23,627 nt of DNA from JBBSQE01 sp038258095 (GTDB lineage: Bacteria; Actinomycetota; Thermoleophilia; Solirubrobacterales; 70-9): assembly GCA_038258095.1 (NCBI GenBank), contig JBBSQE010000017.1:1-23627 (forward strand), read 5' to 3'. Within the stretch, counting starts at the first letter, position 1. Each line of letters starts with the position of its first letter. The notes beneath the pieces are model-generated. The model was not told the DNA's origin. It searched no databases and saw only the letters and a list, made by a program, of their open reading frames with translations. Positions 1 to 9,379 of this stretch are shown one piece after another. Position numbers and translations under genes: made by a program.

Positions 1-216
1 ACGCCGCGGACTCCGCGTGCCGAGGAGCCGGGTGAAGGGGAGAGAGTTGCTCCGCTGACACCCTTGACTGAGCATGGGAACGCTTGCGCTTCGCTTCGCT
101 GGTCGGCGATCGACAACCCTCCCCAGACATATCCGGGGGACAGTTGCGGGTAGCTCGCCTGCCGGCACACCGACAACCGTTCCCAGGTTGGAGTGGCGAC
201 TGGGTGGGAGGAGAAC

Positions 217-312
217 GTGAGCGGCTTCAGGCCGGTTGACGAGCTGATCGCGGAGCTGGCCGTCGGTCAGACCCGCGACCCGGCGCCTGACACGCTCCAC
301 CCGCCGCATTAG
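217..312 (+). CDS. Possible 31-aa leader peptide upstream of secA
   Basis: A GTG start at 217 is preceded by a purine-rich Shine-Dalgarno-like GGGAGGAG at 206-213 and opens 31 codons ending in TAG at 310-312. The stop sits in the loop and 3' arm of the palindrome just before secA. The peptide is hydrophilic and I do not recognise it; I see no SecM-type arrest motif. The good ribosome site contrasts with the absence of one at secA. It may be a leader ORF, the remnant of a gene, or chance. Only the start, ribosome site and stop are direct observations; function is unknown. Confidence 0.25.
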   Translation: MSGFRPVDELIAELAVGQTRDPAPDTLHPPH

Positions 313-319
313 CGGCGGG
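300..319. promoter_or_regulatory. Perfect palindrome just upstream of secA
   Basis: CCCGCCGC (300-307), loop ATTA, GCGGCGGG (312-319): an 8-bp perfect GC-rich stem. It has no T-run after it, so it is a poor intrinsic terminator by the classical rule. It ends one base before the putative -10 hexamer of secA, so it could be a terminator for an upstream transcript, an operator overlapping the promoter spacer, or an RNA hairpin if transcription starts further upstream. Confidence 0.5.
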
Positions 320-320
320 C

Positions 321-326
321 TATCCT
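321..326 (+). promoter_or_regulatory. -10 hexamer for leaderless secA mRNA
   Basis: TATCCT fits the TANNNT consensus and ends 6 nt before the secA ATG at 333, so the start point would fall on or next to the A of ATG. No Shine-Dalgarno sequence lies between, and no clear -35 is visible. The same layout recurs at prfB, nadC, the 7817 gene and the 14310 lipoprotein gene. Confidence 0.55.
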
Positions 327-332
327 GAATGC

Positions 333-3164
<2,832 letters not shown>

Positions 3165-3179
3165 TCGCCCGAGTCAGTC

Positions 3180-3557
3180 GTGGCGGGTCACCACTCCGAT
3201 CCGGTCCGGGAGTTCATCCGCGCCTTCAATGAGGGCGACCTCGAGGCGTTCGCCGAGACCCTCCATCCCGAGGTCGAGATCCACTCCGGGCGCGGGCTTC
3301 GCAAAGGAGTCGACGCGGCGCGCATGTGGGCTACGAAGTCCCCGGGAGGAGTGCAGCAGACGATCGAGCTCGACGAGCTCTGGGAGGAGCCCGACCGGGC
3401 CGTGGCGCTGATCACCCGCCGCTGGCACTGGGACGAGGATGGATCGGAGGCGGGAGCCGACTCGATGGCGTGGGTGTTCAAGCTCGACGATGGCTGTGTC
3501 AGTAGCTGGCGCTCGTTCGACGATCGGGAGGAGGCGCTGGGCGCGGGCGGGTTCTGA
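3180..3557 (+). CDS. NTF2-like/SnoaL-fold protein
   Basis: A 125-aa protein with the hallmark N-terminus of the NTF2-like (SnoaL-type) fold: a first helix (PVREFIRAFNEGDLEAF), then a 'LHPEVEIH' strand, and later Trp-rich strands (RRWHWDED and MAWVFKLDDG). These cone-shaped barrels bind small hydrophobic ligands or act as isomerases and cyclases, and sequence alone does not give the substrate. The GTG start at 3180 lies 15 nt after the secA stop, so co-transcription with secA is likely; no ribosome site or promoter is obvious. It is one of three NTF2-like proteins here (also 7817-8344 and the lipoprotein at 13582-14310). Confidence 0.8.
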   Translation: MAGHHSDPVREFIRAFNEGDLEAFAETLHPEVEIHSGRGLRKGVDAARMWATKSPGGVQQTIELDELWEEPDRAVALITRRWHWDEDGSEAGADSMAWVFKLDDGCVSSWRSFDDREEALGAGGF

Positions 3558-3589
3558 GCCGGCGCTGCAAGCGAGCTTGACCGGTGTGG

Positions 3590-3595
3590 GACACT
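3590..3595 (+). promoter_or_regulatory. Possible -10 hexamer for the 3602 gene
   Basis: GACACT ends 6 nt before GTG 3602. It differs from TANNNT only at the first base. The spacing matches the leaderless layout of secA and prfB and supports starting the gene at 3602 rather than 3584. Confidence 0.3.
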
Positions 3596-3601
3596 CGGCC
3601 G

Positions 3602-4039
3602 GTGCCCCGTGAGTTCGCAGAGGTGGTGCGCCCGGTCCTGGAAGAGAGTCTGCACAGCGGGGACTCGCTCCTGGGCATCGTTGCCGTGGTCGCGCAGAGC
3701 ACCTTCAGAGGGAGCCTCTACGCACTCGGCGTGACCCAGCGTGAGCTGATCCTCCAGCCCCTCGACAGGCACCTTCGGGCCAAGGCGGAGCCGACCCGGC
3801 TGGGCTTCAGCGACCTCGCCGGCGCCGAGGCTCGAGCCGGCGAACCCTGGTGGTCGGCGCAGATCGTCGATGTGGGAGCGATCACGCTCAAGCTCCGGGC
3901 CAGCGATGGTTCGAAGCTGAAGCTGAAGTTCATGCCCGGCGGTGAAGGGCTCCTCGGGGGTCTGGGTGGGGGAGATTCACAGGCCCAGGGGGTCAATGCG
4001 CTCGCCGGATGGATGCGGGAGCGGGAATCCCGCGACTGA
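3602..4039 (+). CDS. Conserved hypothetical, possible PH-like domain protein
   Basis: The product is 145 aa from GTG 3602; a GTG at 3584 would add six residues, but that extension is unconvincing and would lie over the putative -10. I do not recognise a named family. The pattern of alternating hydrophobic strands (GIVAVVAQ, YALGVTQRELILQPL, TLKLRASDGSKLKLKF) followed by a Gly-rich loop and a C-terminal amphipathic helix (VNALAGWMRER) resembles small bacterial pleckstrin-homology-like domains that sense membranes or cell state. No signal peptide, membrane segment or catalytic motif is seen. It sits between the NTF2-like gene and prfB on the same strand. The PH-like assignment is a guess from pattern. 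Confidence 0.6.
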   Translation: MPREFAEVVRPVLEESLHSGDSLLGIVAVVAQSTFRGSLYALGVTQRELILQPLDRHLRAKAEPTRLGFSDLAGAEARAGEPWWSAQIVDVGAITLKLRASDGSKLKLKFMPGGEGLLGGLGGGDSQAQGVNALAGWMRERESRD

Positions 4040-4072
4040 GGGACGAGCAGCACTCGCGCGACCGACAGGCGG

Positions 4073-4099
4073 TTGGAACGGAACTCGATCGTCTAGGTT
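4073..4099 (+). promoter_or_regulatory. prfB promoter, leaderless type
   Basis: TTGGAA (4073-4078) is a plausible -35, and TAGGTT (4094-4099) fits TANNNT with a short 15-nt spacer. The -10 ends 6 nt before the prfB ATG at 4106, with no Shine-Dalgarno sequence. As at secA, the start lies in ATGCATG, with an out-of-frame ATG 4 nt upstream. Confidence 0.5.
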
Positions 4100-4105
4100 C
4101 CATGC

Positions 4106-5225
4106 ATGGCCGATGCCGCAACACCGGAGAGTGTTCCCGCGCGGCTGGCCGCCGTCCGCGACCAGCTGAAGCTGCTCGCGGACTATCTTTGACCCGGCTT
4201 CGCTCGAAGCCGAGGTCGAGAAGCTCGAGGCCGAGATGCAGCGCCCCGGATTCTGGGACGAACAGGAGAGGGCGGCGAAGACATCAGCGGCCCACGCGCG
4301 AGCTCAGCGCCGCCTCGAGTCCTTCACCTCGCTGACCGCCGACATCGGCGATCTCGACGAGCTGGCCGAGATGGCCGATGAGGACGAGGAGATGGCCACC
4401 GAACTGCAATCGCAGCTCGCGTCGATCGAGTCCCGGTTGGCCGAGCTCGAGGAGGCGCGGCTGTTCGGCGGCGAGTACGACGCCGGGGATGCCGTCGTCA
4501 CCGTCCACGCAGGCGCTGGCGGGACGGACTCCCAGGACTGGGCCGAGATGCTCCTGCGGATGTACCTGCGGTGGGCGGAGCGGCGCGGCTTCTCGGTGGA
4601 GATGAAGGAGGCCTCCGAAGGTGAGGAGGCGGGCCTCAAGTCGGCCACGTTCCTGGCTCGCGGCGAGAACGCCTACGGGCTGTTCGCGGCGGAGCGAGGT
4701 GTGCACCGGCTCGTCCGGATCTCACCCTTCGACGCCTCGGCGCGCCGCCACACGAGCTTCGCCCAGGTCGATGTCGGCCCCCTGGTCGACGCGTCGGTCG
4801 AGGTGGAGCTCGAGGATTCGGACATCCGCGTCGACACCTACCGCGCCTCGGGCGCCGGCGGGCAGCACGTCAACAAGACCGACTCGGCCGTGCGGCTCAC
4901 GCATGTCCCTACGGGTACCGTCGTTCAGTGCCAGAACGAGCGCTCGCAGACCCAGAACAAGGCGGTCGCGATGCAGATGCTGCGCTCAAAGCTGATCGAG
5001 CTCGAGGAGCGAAAGCGAGCCGATGAGATGGCAAAGGCCCGCGGGGAGATGAAGGAAGTGGCATGGGGCTCGCAGATCCGCAGCTATGTGATGCAGCCCT
5101 ACACCCTCGTGAAGGACCACCGCACCGACTTCGAGATGGGCGACGTCAACCGCGTCCTCGACGGTGACATCGACGGTTTCGTCCGCGAGTATCTGAACCG
5201 CGCGGCAGCGGGGTCGGCGAACTGA
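4106..5225 (+). CDS. prfB: Peptide chain release factor 2, +1 programmed frameshift
   Basis: RF2 recognises UGA and UAA stop codons and triggers peptide release. The gene is read from ATG 4106 for 28 codons to CTT (4187-4189), followed by in-frame TGA (4190-4192). A +1 shift to GAC at 4191 then continues to 5225, giving about 372 aa, normal for RF2. The first segment is a good N-terminal helix that joins seamlessly to LDPASLEAEVEKLEAEM. The codon-recognition SPF tripeptide is in RISPFDASARRHTSF, and the catalytic GGQ is in SGAGGQHVNKTDSAVR. The frameshift is the classical RF2 autoregulation: when RF2 is scarce, the ribosome pauses at UGA and slips. The usual upstream Shine-Dalgarno booster (AGGGGG in E. 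coli) is weak here. Starting the gene at ATG 4236 would remove the N-terminal domain and is wrong. Confidence 0.95.
4184..4193 (+). promoter_or_regulatory. prfB +1 recoding site (TAT CTT TGA C)
   Basis: TATCTTTGAC is identical to the core of the E. coli prfB frameshift site. CTT at 4187 is in phase with ATG 4106, and GAC at 4191 is in phase with the long downstream frame. Upstream bases GCGGAC offer only a weak anti-Shine-Dalgarno match. Confidence 0.93.
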
Positions 5226-5267
5226 TCTCGAGTCTGAGCCATGAACCACTTTTGACTCGCTGGCCCG

Positions 5268-5762
5268 GTGTCCCCGGCGGAGGTCATCAATCGTACGTCG
5301 GAGTCGGAGCAGATGCTCAGCACGGCGGAGAGCGCCAACGCCACGAGGCTCGTGGCCCCACGCGAATACGGTAAGACGTCGCTATTGCGGCGGGCCCTGT
5401 TCGAGGCCGAATCCCAGGGATGGGTAACGGTCTACGTTCACCGAGCAGCTCAGGGGAGACCTCGGACAGGGTTCGCAGGTGTCCGTCGCCGCTTTCCGCG
5501 ACTACGAATCGGCGGAGCCCCGGCGCCGGTGTCGGCTGAGGTCGACCTGCGGCCAGATGCCGAGGAGCCGGTCCTCAAGCGCCTCGAGATGCCGCGCCGA
5601 ATCCTTGAGCGAACGGGCCGTCGGACGCTCGTTTGCTTCGATGAGTTTCAGGCAGTCATGACCGTTCGTGAGGATGCTGATGAGGTGATCCGGGCTGGGA
5701 TCCAACATCACACAGACGAGGCGAGCTACGTCGTCGCGGCCTCCGAGGTGGGGGGTTTATGA
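5268..5762 (+). pseudogene. Decayed AAA-type ATPase fragment
   Basis: The frame from GTG 5268 reads like the N-terminal half of a family of AAA-type ATPases. It has a Walker A-like APREYGKTSLLRRA, the stretch WVTVYV, GGAPAPVSAEV, then PRRILERTGRRTLVCFDEFQAV (Walker B) and IQHHTDEASYVVAASEVG. Members known to me are about twice this length and continue past 'GSEVG'; here a stop follows at once. Between VYV (about 5438) and FAGVRRR (about 5472) the expected sequence is missing, and EQLRGDLGQG is readable in the +1 frame from 5443, pointing to an internal deletion plus frameshifts. It is therefore a relic. It sits after prfB and converges with the minus-strand methyltransferase. The family placement is from memory of motifs. 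Confidence 0.7.
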
Positions 5763-5813
5763 GACTGGCAATCGCGGAGCGCAGAAACTGGCAGCCCTGA
5801 CCGCCGCGATGGT

Positions 5814-6422
5814 TCACTTCATGGTGCCCTCGAGCTTGAGCAGGGCCCGCTTCATCTCAAGCCCGCCGCCGTAGCCTCCGAGTGCCCCGCTCGCTCGCAG
5901 AACGCGGTGGCATGGGACCACGATCGGGATCGGGTTGGAGCCGCACGCCGAGCCCGCGGCGCGGACGGCCTTCGGGTTCCCCGCTCCCTTCGCCATGTCG
6001 GTATAGGAGCGCGTCTCGCCGTAAGGGATCGCGTCGATCTCGCGCAGGACCCGCTGGCGGAAGCCGCTGCTGAGCCGCCAGTCGAGTGCGAGGTCAAAGG
6101 TCCGCAGCTCGCCGGCGAAATAGGCCTCAAGCTCGCGGCGCGCCTGGTCGAGGCGCCCCGGGGCTTCGAGGACCCGTGGCGAGACCCGGTTGGCCAGGTC
6201 GACCAAGAGCTCGTCGCAATCCTGGTTGGGCAGACCGACCCGGACGAGGCCGTCGTCGGTCGCGGCAAGCAGGAGCGGGCCCGCCGGAGAGTCGGCGCTG
6301 GTGTAGGCGACATCGACGAGCCCATCGGCTTCAGCACGTGAGCGGAAGCGGTTCCCTGCGGCACCGGCCTCCACGCGTCCAGCTCGTGCAGCGCCCTCGA
6401 TCATGTCCTCGACCTTCGTCAT
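5814..6422 (-). CDS. ogt: Methylated-DNA-protein-cysteine methyltransferase
   Basis: A suicide enzyme that transfers alkyl groups from O6-alkylguanine in DNA to its own cysteine. The 202-aa protein carries the active-site motif PIVVPCHRV with the acceptor Cys at 161, the Arg-finger segment AVRAAGSACGSNP just before it, and the helix-turn-helix segment YGETRSYTDMA. An N-terminal extension of about 35 residues precedes the enzyme domain (DVAYTSADSPAGPLLLAAT onward). The start ATG overlaps the stop of the upstream ECF sigma gene as ATGA (6422-6419), so the two are translationally coupled. In ECF operons this second position is often held by the anti-sigma factor, so the extension may be of interest. 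The symbol is given for the family; the enzyme could equally be called a generic MGMT. Confidence 0.93.
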   Translation of the reverse strand: MTKVEDMIEGAARAGRVEAGAAGNRFRSRAEADGLVDVAYTSADSPAGPLLLAATDDGLVRVGLPNQDCDELLVDLANRVSPRVLEAPGRLDQARRELEAYFAGELRTFDLALDWRLSSGFRQRVLREIDAIPYGETRSYTDMAKGAGNPKAVRAAGSACGSNPIPIVVPCHRVLRASGALGGYGGGLEMKRALLKLEGTMK

Positions 6423-6889
6423 GCGAGTTCCTTTCTCAGTGTCTTCAGCCCCTCGTGCAGATTCCGGCGCGCTGCATCCTCGGAGCTCCCCAGCGCCTCG
6501 GCTATCTCACGGTGCGGCAGGTCGCAGGCGAAGCGCAGCCCCACAGCGAGCCGTTGCTTCTCGGGCAGAGCCGCGACCGAGGCCCAGATCTCACCGCTTG
6601 GCTCGGGGCCGGGTGTCGTCGGCTCTCCGGCTTCGGTTCCGTCTCCGGTCGGTACGGCCCGGCGCCCGCGGGCGCGGAAGTGGTCAATCGCCTTGCGGCT
6701 TGCGATCGTGAGGAGCCATCCGCGGAGGTTGCGGGAATCCTCGAGCCCGGGGTACGCGCGAAGTGCGGCGACGAAGGTCTCCTGAAAGCAATCGTCAGCG
6801 TCGGAGGGTCCGACCGTCGCGCTCAGAAACCCGAGAACGTCCTGTGCGTTCTCGGCCAGGACCGTTTCGAATGGCGGCAGATCGCTCAT
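6419..6889 (-). CDS. ECF-type RNA polymerase sigma factor
   Basis: A 156-aa sigma-70 family factor with only regions 2 and 4. Region 2 includes DADDCFQETFVAALRAYP and the -10-binding NLRGWLLTIASRKAIDHFRAR. Region 4 (ASVAALPEKQRLAVGLRF then DLPHREIAEALGSSEDAARRNLHEGLKTLR) holds the helix-turn-helix. The linker between them is Pro/Gly-rich. It is divergent from nadC, whose start lies about 60 bp away, and its stop overlaps the methyltransferase start by ATGA, forming a two-gene operon that suggests alkylation-responsive control by analogy with Ada. I see no anti-sigma gene nearby. Upstream, TTCTAT ends 6 nt before ATG but matches TANNNT poorly. Confidence 0.92.
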   Translation of the reverse strand: MSDLPPFETVLAENAQDVLGFLSATVGPSDADDCFQETFVAALRAYPGLEDSRNLRGWLLTIASRKAIDHFRARGRRAVPTGDGTEAGEPTTPGPEPSGEIWASVAALPEKQRLAVGLRFACDLPHREIAEALGSSEDAARRNLHEGLKTLRKELA

Positions 6890-6938
6890 CTGTGAATAGA
6901 ACGTGCCACACCGCCGAAACGTGAGGTCGGCCGATGGC

Positions 6939-6944
6939 TACCCT
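6939..6944 (+). promoter_or_regulatory. -10 hexamer for leaderless nadC mRNA
   Basis: TACCCT fits TANNNT and ends 7 nt before ATG 6952. It argues that the nearby ATG at 6934 is not the real start, because that codon would lie upstream of the -10. Confidence 0.5.
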
Positions 6945-6951
6945 CTCGCCG

Positions 6952-7806
6952 ATGAACGGTTCGGGCAAACAGGTCGCGGACATCGTCGCCCGGGCGTTGG
7001 CGGAGGACATCGGTGACCGCGACGTAACGGCAGAGGCGACGGTCCCCGAGGATGCGCGAGCGCGAGCGCGCATCGTCCAGAAGGCACCGGGGATCGTGTT
7101 CGGGTTCGCCCCGGCCGAGCAGGCGATGCGCGCCTGCGGAGTCGAGCACGTCGACCGCCTCGTCGTCGAAGGTCAGTGGCGCGAGTCGATCCCGGCGGAG
7201 ATCCTTATCGCGAGCGGACCGGCCCGCGGACTGCTGGCTGCGGAGCGAACCGCGCTGAACTTCCTCTGCCACCTGTCCGGTGTGGCGACGCTGACGGCTC
7301 GCTACGTCGAGGCCGTGGAGGGCACCGGGGCGCGCATCCTCGACACCCGCAAGACAACCCCCGGCCTTCGCATCCTGGAAAAGGCAGCGGTTGCAGCCGG
7401 CGGGGGCTTCAACCACCGGATGGGGCTCTACGACGCGATCCTGATCAAGGAGAACCACGCCGCAGTCGCGGGAGGGGTCGGAGCGGCGGTGGCGGCCGCC
7501 CGGGAGGCCGAGCTGGGCCTGGCGGTCGAGATCGAGTGCCGCGACGTCGCGGAGGTCGAGGAGGCGCTTGCGGCCGGCGCGGACCGGTTGCTGCTCGACA
7601 ACATGACGCTTGAGGAGCTGCGCGAGTCCGTCGCCGCTCGCGATGTGGCCGGCACCGCCAAGCTCGAGGCATCGGGCGGCGTCTCCCTGGATACCGTCCG
7701 AGGGATCGCCGAGACCGGGGTGGATCTGATTTCGGTCGGCGCCCTGACCCACTCGGCCCCGGCGTTGGATCTGAGCATGCTCATCGAGATTCATAGCCCG
7801 ATGTAG
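6952..7806 (+). CDS. nadC: Nicotinate-nucleotide pyrophosphorylase (QPRTase)
   Basis: NadC converts quinolinate and PRPP to nicotinate mononucleotide, CO2 and PPi in de novo NAD synthesis. The 284-aa protein shows the family motifs in order: the N-terminal ALAEDIGDRDVTAEATV, ERTALNFLCHLSGVATLT, ARILDTRKTTPGLR with PRPP/quinolinate-binding Arg/Lys residues, GGGFNHRMGLYDAILIKENH, EIECRDVAEVEEAL, LLLDNM, and LEASGGVSLDTV with SVGALTHSAPALDLS at the end. ATG 6952 is preferred over ATG 6934 because of the -10 hexamer between them and because the conserved N-terminus begins right after it. nadA is 2.4 kb downstream on the same strand; nadB is not in the window. The next gene begins 11 nt after the stop but appears to have its own promoter. 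Confidence 0.96.
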   Translation: MNGSGKQVADIVARALAEDIGDRDVTAEATVPEDARARARIVQKAPGIVFGFAPAEQAMRACGVEHVDRLVVEGQWRESIPAEILIASGPARGLLAAERTALNFLCHLSGVATLTARYVEAVEGTGARILDTRKTTPGLRILEKAAVAAGGGFNHRMGLYDAILIKENHAAVAGGVGAAVAAAREAELGLAVEIECRDVAEVEEALAAGADRLLLDNMTLEELRESVAARDVAGTAKLEASGGVSLDTVRGIAETGVDLISVGALTHSAPALDLSMLIEIHSPM

Positions 7807-7809
7807 GCT
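7804..7809 (+). promoter_or_regulatory. -10 hexamer overlapping the nadC stop codon
   Basis: TAGGCT fits TANNNT; its first three bases are the nadC stop codon TAG. It ends 7 nt before ATG 7817, the leaderless spacing seen at other genes here. Confidence 0.45.
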
Positions 7810-7816
7810 GGCCACC

Positions 7817-8344
7817 ATGGGCCCGACCAAGGCACTGAGGGACAATCGCGAGGCTCTGGTCATCGAGCACATGGAGTCGGAGAATCGCCACGAGTACGAC
7901 GCGACGATCGACACCTTCGATCACCCGCGATACGAGCTGATCGGCACCGATGACGTCTATGACGGCCACGCCGAGGTGGCCCGGTACTTCGAAGAGACGC
8001 GCACCGCCTTTCCCGACCAGCGCAACGAGCTGATCGCGCTGCACCATGCCGACGATGCCGTCCTCGTCGAGGCGAATCTCTACGGAACGCACGAAGGCTC
8101 GTTTCGCGGCCTCCCGCCGACCGGGCGTACGTTCGAGATGCGATTCCTCGCGGTCTTCGTCTTCGAGGAGGACCGTCTCGTCTGCGAGCGTGTCTACTTC
8201 GACGCCGGGACCATCCTCCGTCAGCTGGGCATCGCACATGACCCGCTCAGCGTGGCGGGCAAGGTCTCGACGCTGCTCAACCACCCGGTGACGATCGGAG
8301 GCGCCGTTCTGAGCCAGGTCGCGGACAAGGTTCGTGGCGGATGA
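7817..8344 (+). CDS. SnoaL-like polyketide-cyclase-type protein
   Basis: A 175-aa NTF2-fold protein of the SnoaL-like/ester cyclase type. The first half reads as an entry helix, HPRYELIGTDDVYDGHAEVARYFEETRTAFPDQ, followed by the typical LIALHHADDAVLVEANLYGTH strand pair and FRGLPPTGRTFEMRFLAVFVFEEDRLVCERVYFD. The 'LPPTGR' loop and the final 'RVYFDAGTILRQLG' are hallmarks of the family, in which members bind or isomerise small molecules; the substrate cannot be told. It starts 11 nt after nadC and ends just before a strong bidirectional hairpin separating it from the convergent glycosylase gene. Confidence 0.85.
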   Translation: MGPTKALRDNREALVIEHMESENRHEYDATIDTFDHPRYELIGTDDVYDGHAEVARYFEETRTAFPDQRNELIALHHADDAVLVEANLYGTHEGSFRGLPPTGRTFEMRFLAVFVFEEDRLVCERVYFDAGTILRQLGIAHDPLSVAGKVSTLLNHPVTIGGAVLSQVADKVRGG

Positions 8345-8354
8345 CGGTAGAGGT

Positions 8355-8394
8355 TGGTGCCTGGGTCGCGCATGGAGCGACCCAGGCGACACCA
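8355..8394. terminator. Bidirectional hairpin terminator between convergent genes
   Basis: CCTGGGTCGC (8360-8369) pairs perfectly with GCGACCCAGG (8377-8386) over a 7-nt loop. Beyond a 3-nt bulge (8387-8389) the stem continues with TGGTG (8355-8359) and CACCA (8390-8394). It sits between two convergent stop codons, so it can serve both strands. There is no T-run, as is common in high-GC actinobacteria. Confidence 0.75.
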
Positions 8395-8395
8395 G

Positions 8396-9259
8396 CTACT
8401 TCAGTAACCGCGACAACCGGCGGTCCTTCAGCACCTTTCCGCCGGTCTGCTCGGACGGGCAGTAGTTCATCTGGTGCTCGCTGAAGAAGACCGCCTCGAT
8501 CGTGGTGCCGCAGCGGGGGCAGGGCTCGCCCTCGCGGCGGTGGACATTCAAGGGCATCGGCACCTTGTCGGGCAGCTGCCCGCCGATCGTCTCCTCGTAG
8601 TGCTCGATCGCAGCACCGAGGACGCCGAGGCCCTCGTGTAGGCGGGCGATCTCGTCCTCGTCGCACTCCGAGCCCTTCTTGAACGGGGAGATCCGAGCCT
8701 CCCAGAGGATCTCGTCCACCCACGAGCGGCCGATGCCCGCGATCGTGCGCTGGTCGCGGAGGAGGGGATGGAGGTGGCGGGGCTGGTCGAGGAGCTCCGC
8801 GAAGACCTCGAGTGGCGGGGCCGGCCACGCCTCGGGACCCAGCGTCGCCACCATGTCGTCGTTCGCGACCTCGGATGGCCGCATCAGCTTCGCCCAGGCG
8901 CGCTGCTTGGTGCCGAACTCCCGCAACCGCAGCTCGCGGCCGTCGTCGAGCCGGATGAGGAGCCGGGAAGCCCGGTCCTTGAGCGAAGCCCGCTTGTCGA
9001 ACACCCGCAGGCGGCCGGCCGACATCAGGTGCATGAGAAGGGCGAGCCCATCCCCGTCGGATCCCGCCGAGAAGGTGACGAACGGCATCTTCCCGACCCG
9101 GCGGACGGTGGCGATGGCGCGGCCGGCGAGTGCGTCGAGGGGCGGGTCGAAGGTCTTCATCGTGTTCATGCCCGGCGCGAGGACGGACTCGACGGTTGCG
9201 CCATGGAGGGCGGCGTCGAGCCGGCGCACGGTGATCTCGACCTCAGGCAGCTCGGGCAT
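8396..9259 (-). CDS. Fpg/Nei-family DNA glycosylase
   Basis: Base-excision repair glycosylase/AP lyase of the formamidopyrimidine family, 287 aa from the ATG giving MPELPEVE; the longer start adds seven residues and would hide the catalytic Pro. Seen: nucleophile Pro2, Glu3, and Lys57 in VRRVGKMPF. The H2TH region contains AGIGRSWVDEILWEARISP, where Arg178 replaces the Asn of the usual GxGNIY motif. The C-terminal zinc finger reads C247-P-R-C250, then 16 residues, then C267-P-S-E270, so the fourth Cys is Glu. The position of the fingertip Arg (E. coli R258) is His262 in my alignment. The fold and lyase residues are retained while lesion and DNA contacts differ, so substrate specificity is uncertain. 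The gene is divergent from nadA. Confidence 0.9.
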   Translation of the reverse strand: MPELPEVEITVRRLDAALHGATVESVLAPGMNTMKTFDPPLDALAGRAIATVRRVGKMPFVTFSAGSDGDGLALLMHLMSAGRLRVFDKRASLKDRASRLLIRLDDGRELRLREFGTKQRAWAKLMRPSEVANDDMVATLGPEAWPAPPLEVFAELLDQPRHLHPLLRDQRTIAGIGRSWVDEILWEARISPFKKGSECDEDEIARLHEGLGVLGAAIEHYEETIGGQLPDKVPMPLNVHRREGEPCPRCGTTIEAVFFSEHQMNYCPSEQTGGKVLKDRRLSRLLK

Positions 9260-9301
9260 CGACCAAGGTTTGCGCATCACCGGCGCGAGACAGTCGATCG
9301 G

Positions 9302-9307
9302 TAGACT
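9302..9307 (+). promoter_or_regulatory. Possible nadA -10 hexamer
   Basis: TAGACT fits TANNNT in the short nadA-glycosylase divergent region. Transcription from about 9314 would leave a 66-nt leader with a ribosome site before ATG 9380. No matching -35 is visible. Confidence 0.3.
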
Positions 9308-9379
9308 GTGGATCGGTTCATTCGACTGGCTTCAGGCCCACGCGCCGGCCCAGCGAACATCGAGGAAAGCGAGGGCTCC

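Larger units (their letters stand above)
1..332. other. secA upstream region, no firm gene
   Basis: No recognisable protein-coding gene. One forward frame is open from the window edge to a TGA at 56-58 and could be the tail of an upstream gene, but I do not recognise it. The stretch holds a 16-nt direct repeat (111-126 and 171-186, 14 of 16 bases identical, exactly 60 bp apart), a small candidate ORF (217-312), a palindrome (300-319) and the putative secA -10 hexamer (321-326). Confidence 0.5.

Noticed and set aside
6890..6915. Sigma-54-like TGGCACG element upstream of the ECF gene on the minus strand
   Set aside because: The -12 half (TTGC) is absent at the required spacing, and actinobacteria generally lack sigma-54.
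9308..9379. Longer nadA start at GTG 9308
   Set aside because: The GTG directly abuts the candidate -10, so a transcript would start inside it; ATG 9380 has a ribosome site and begins the conserved protein.
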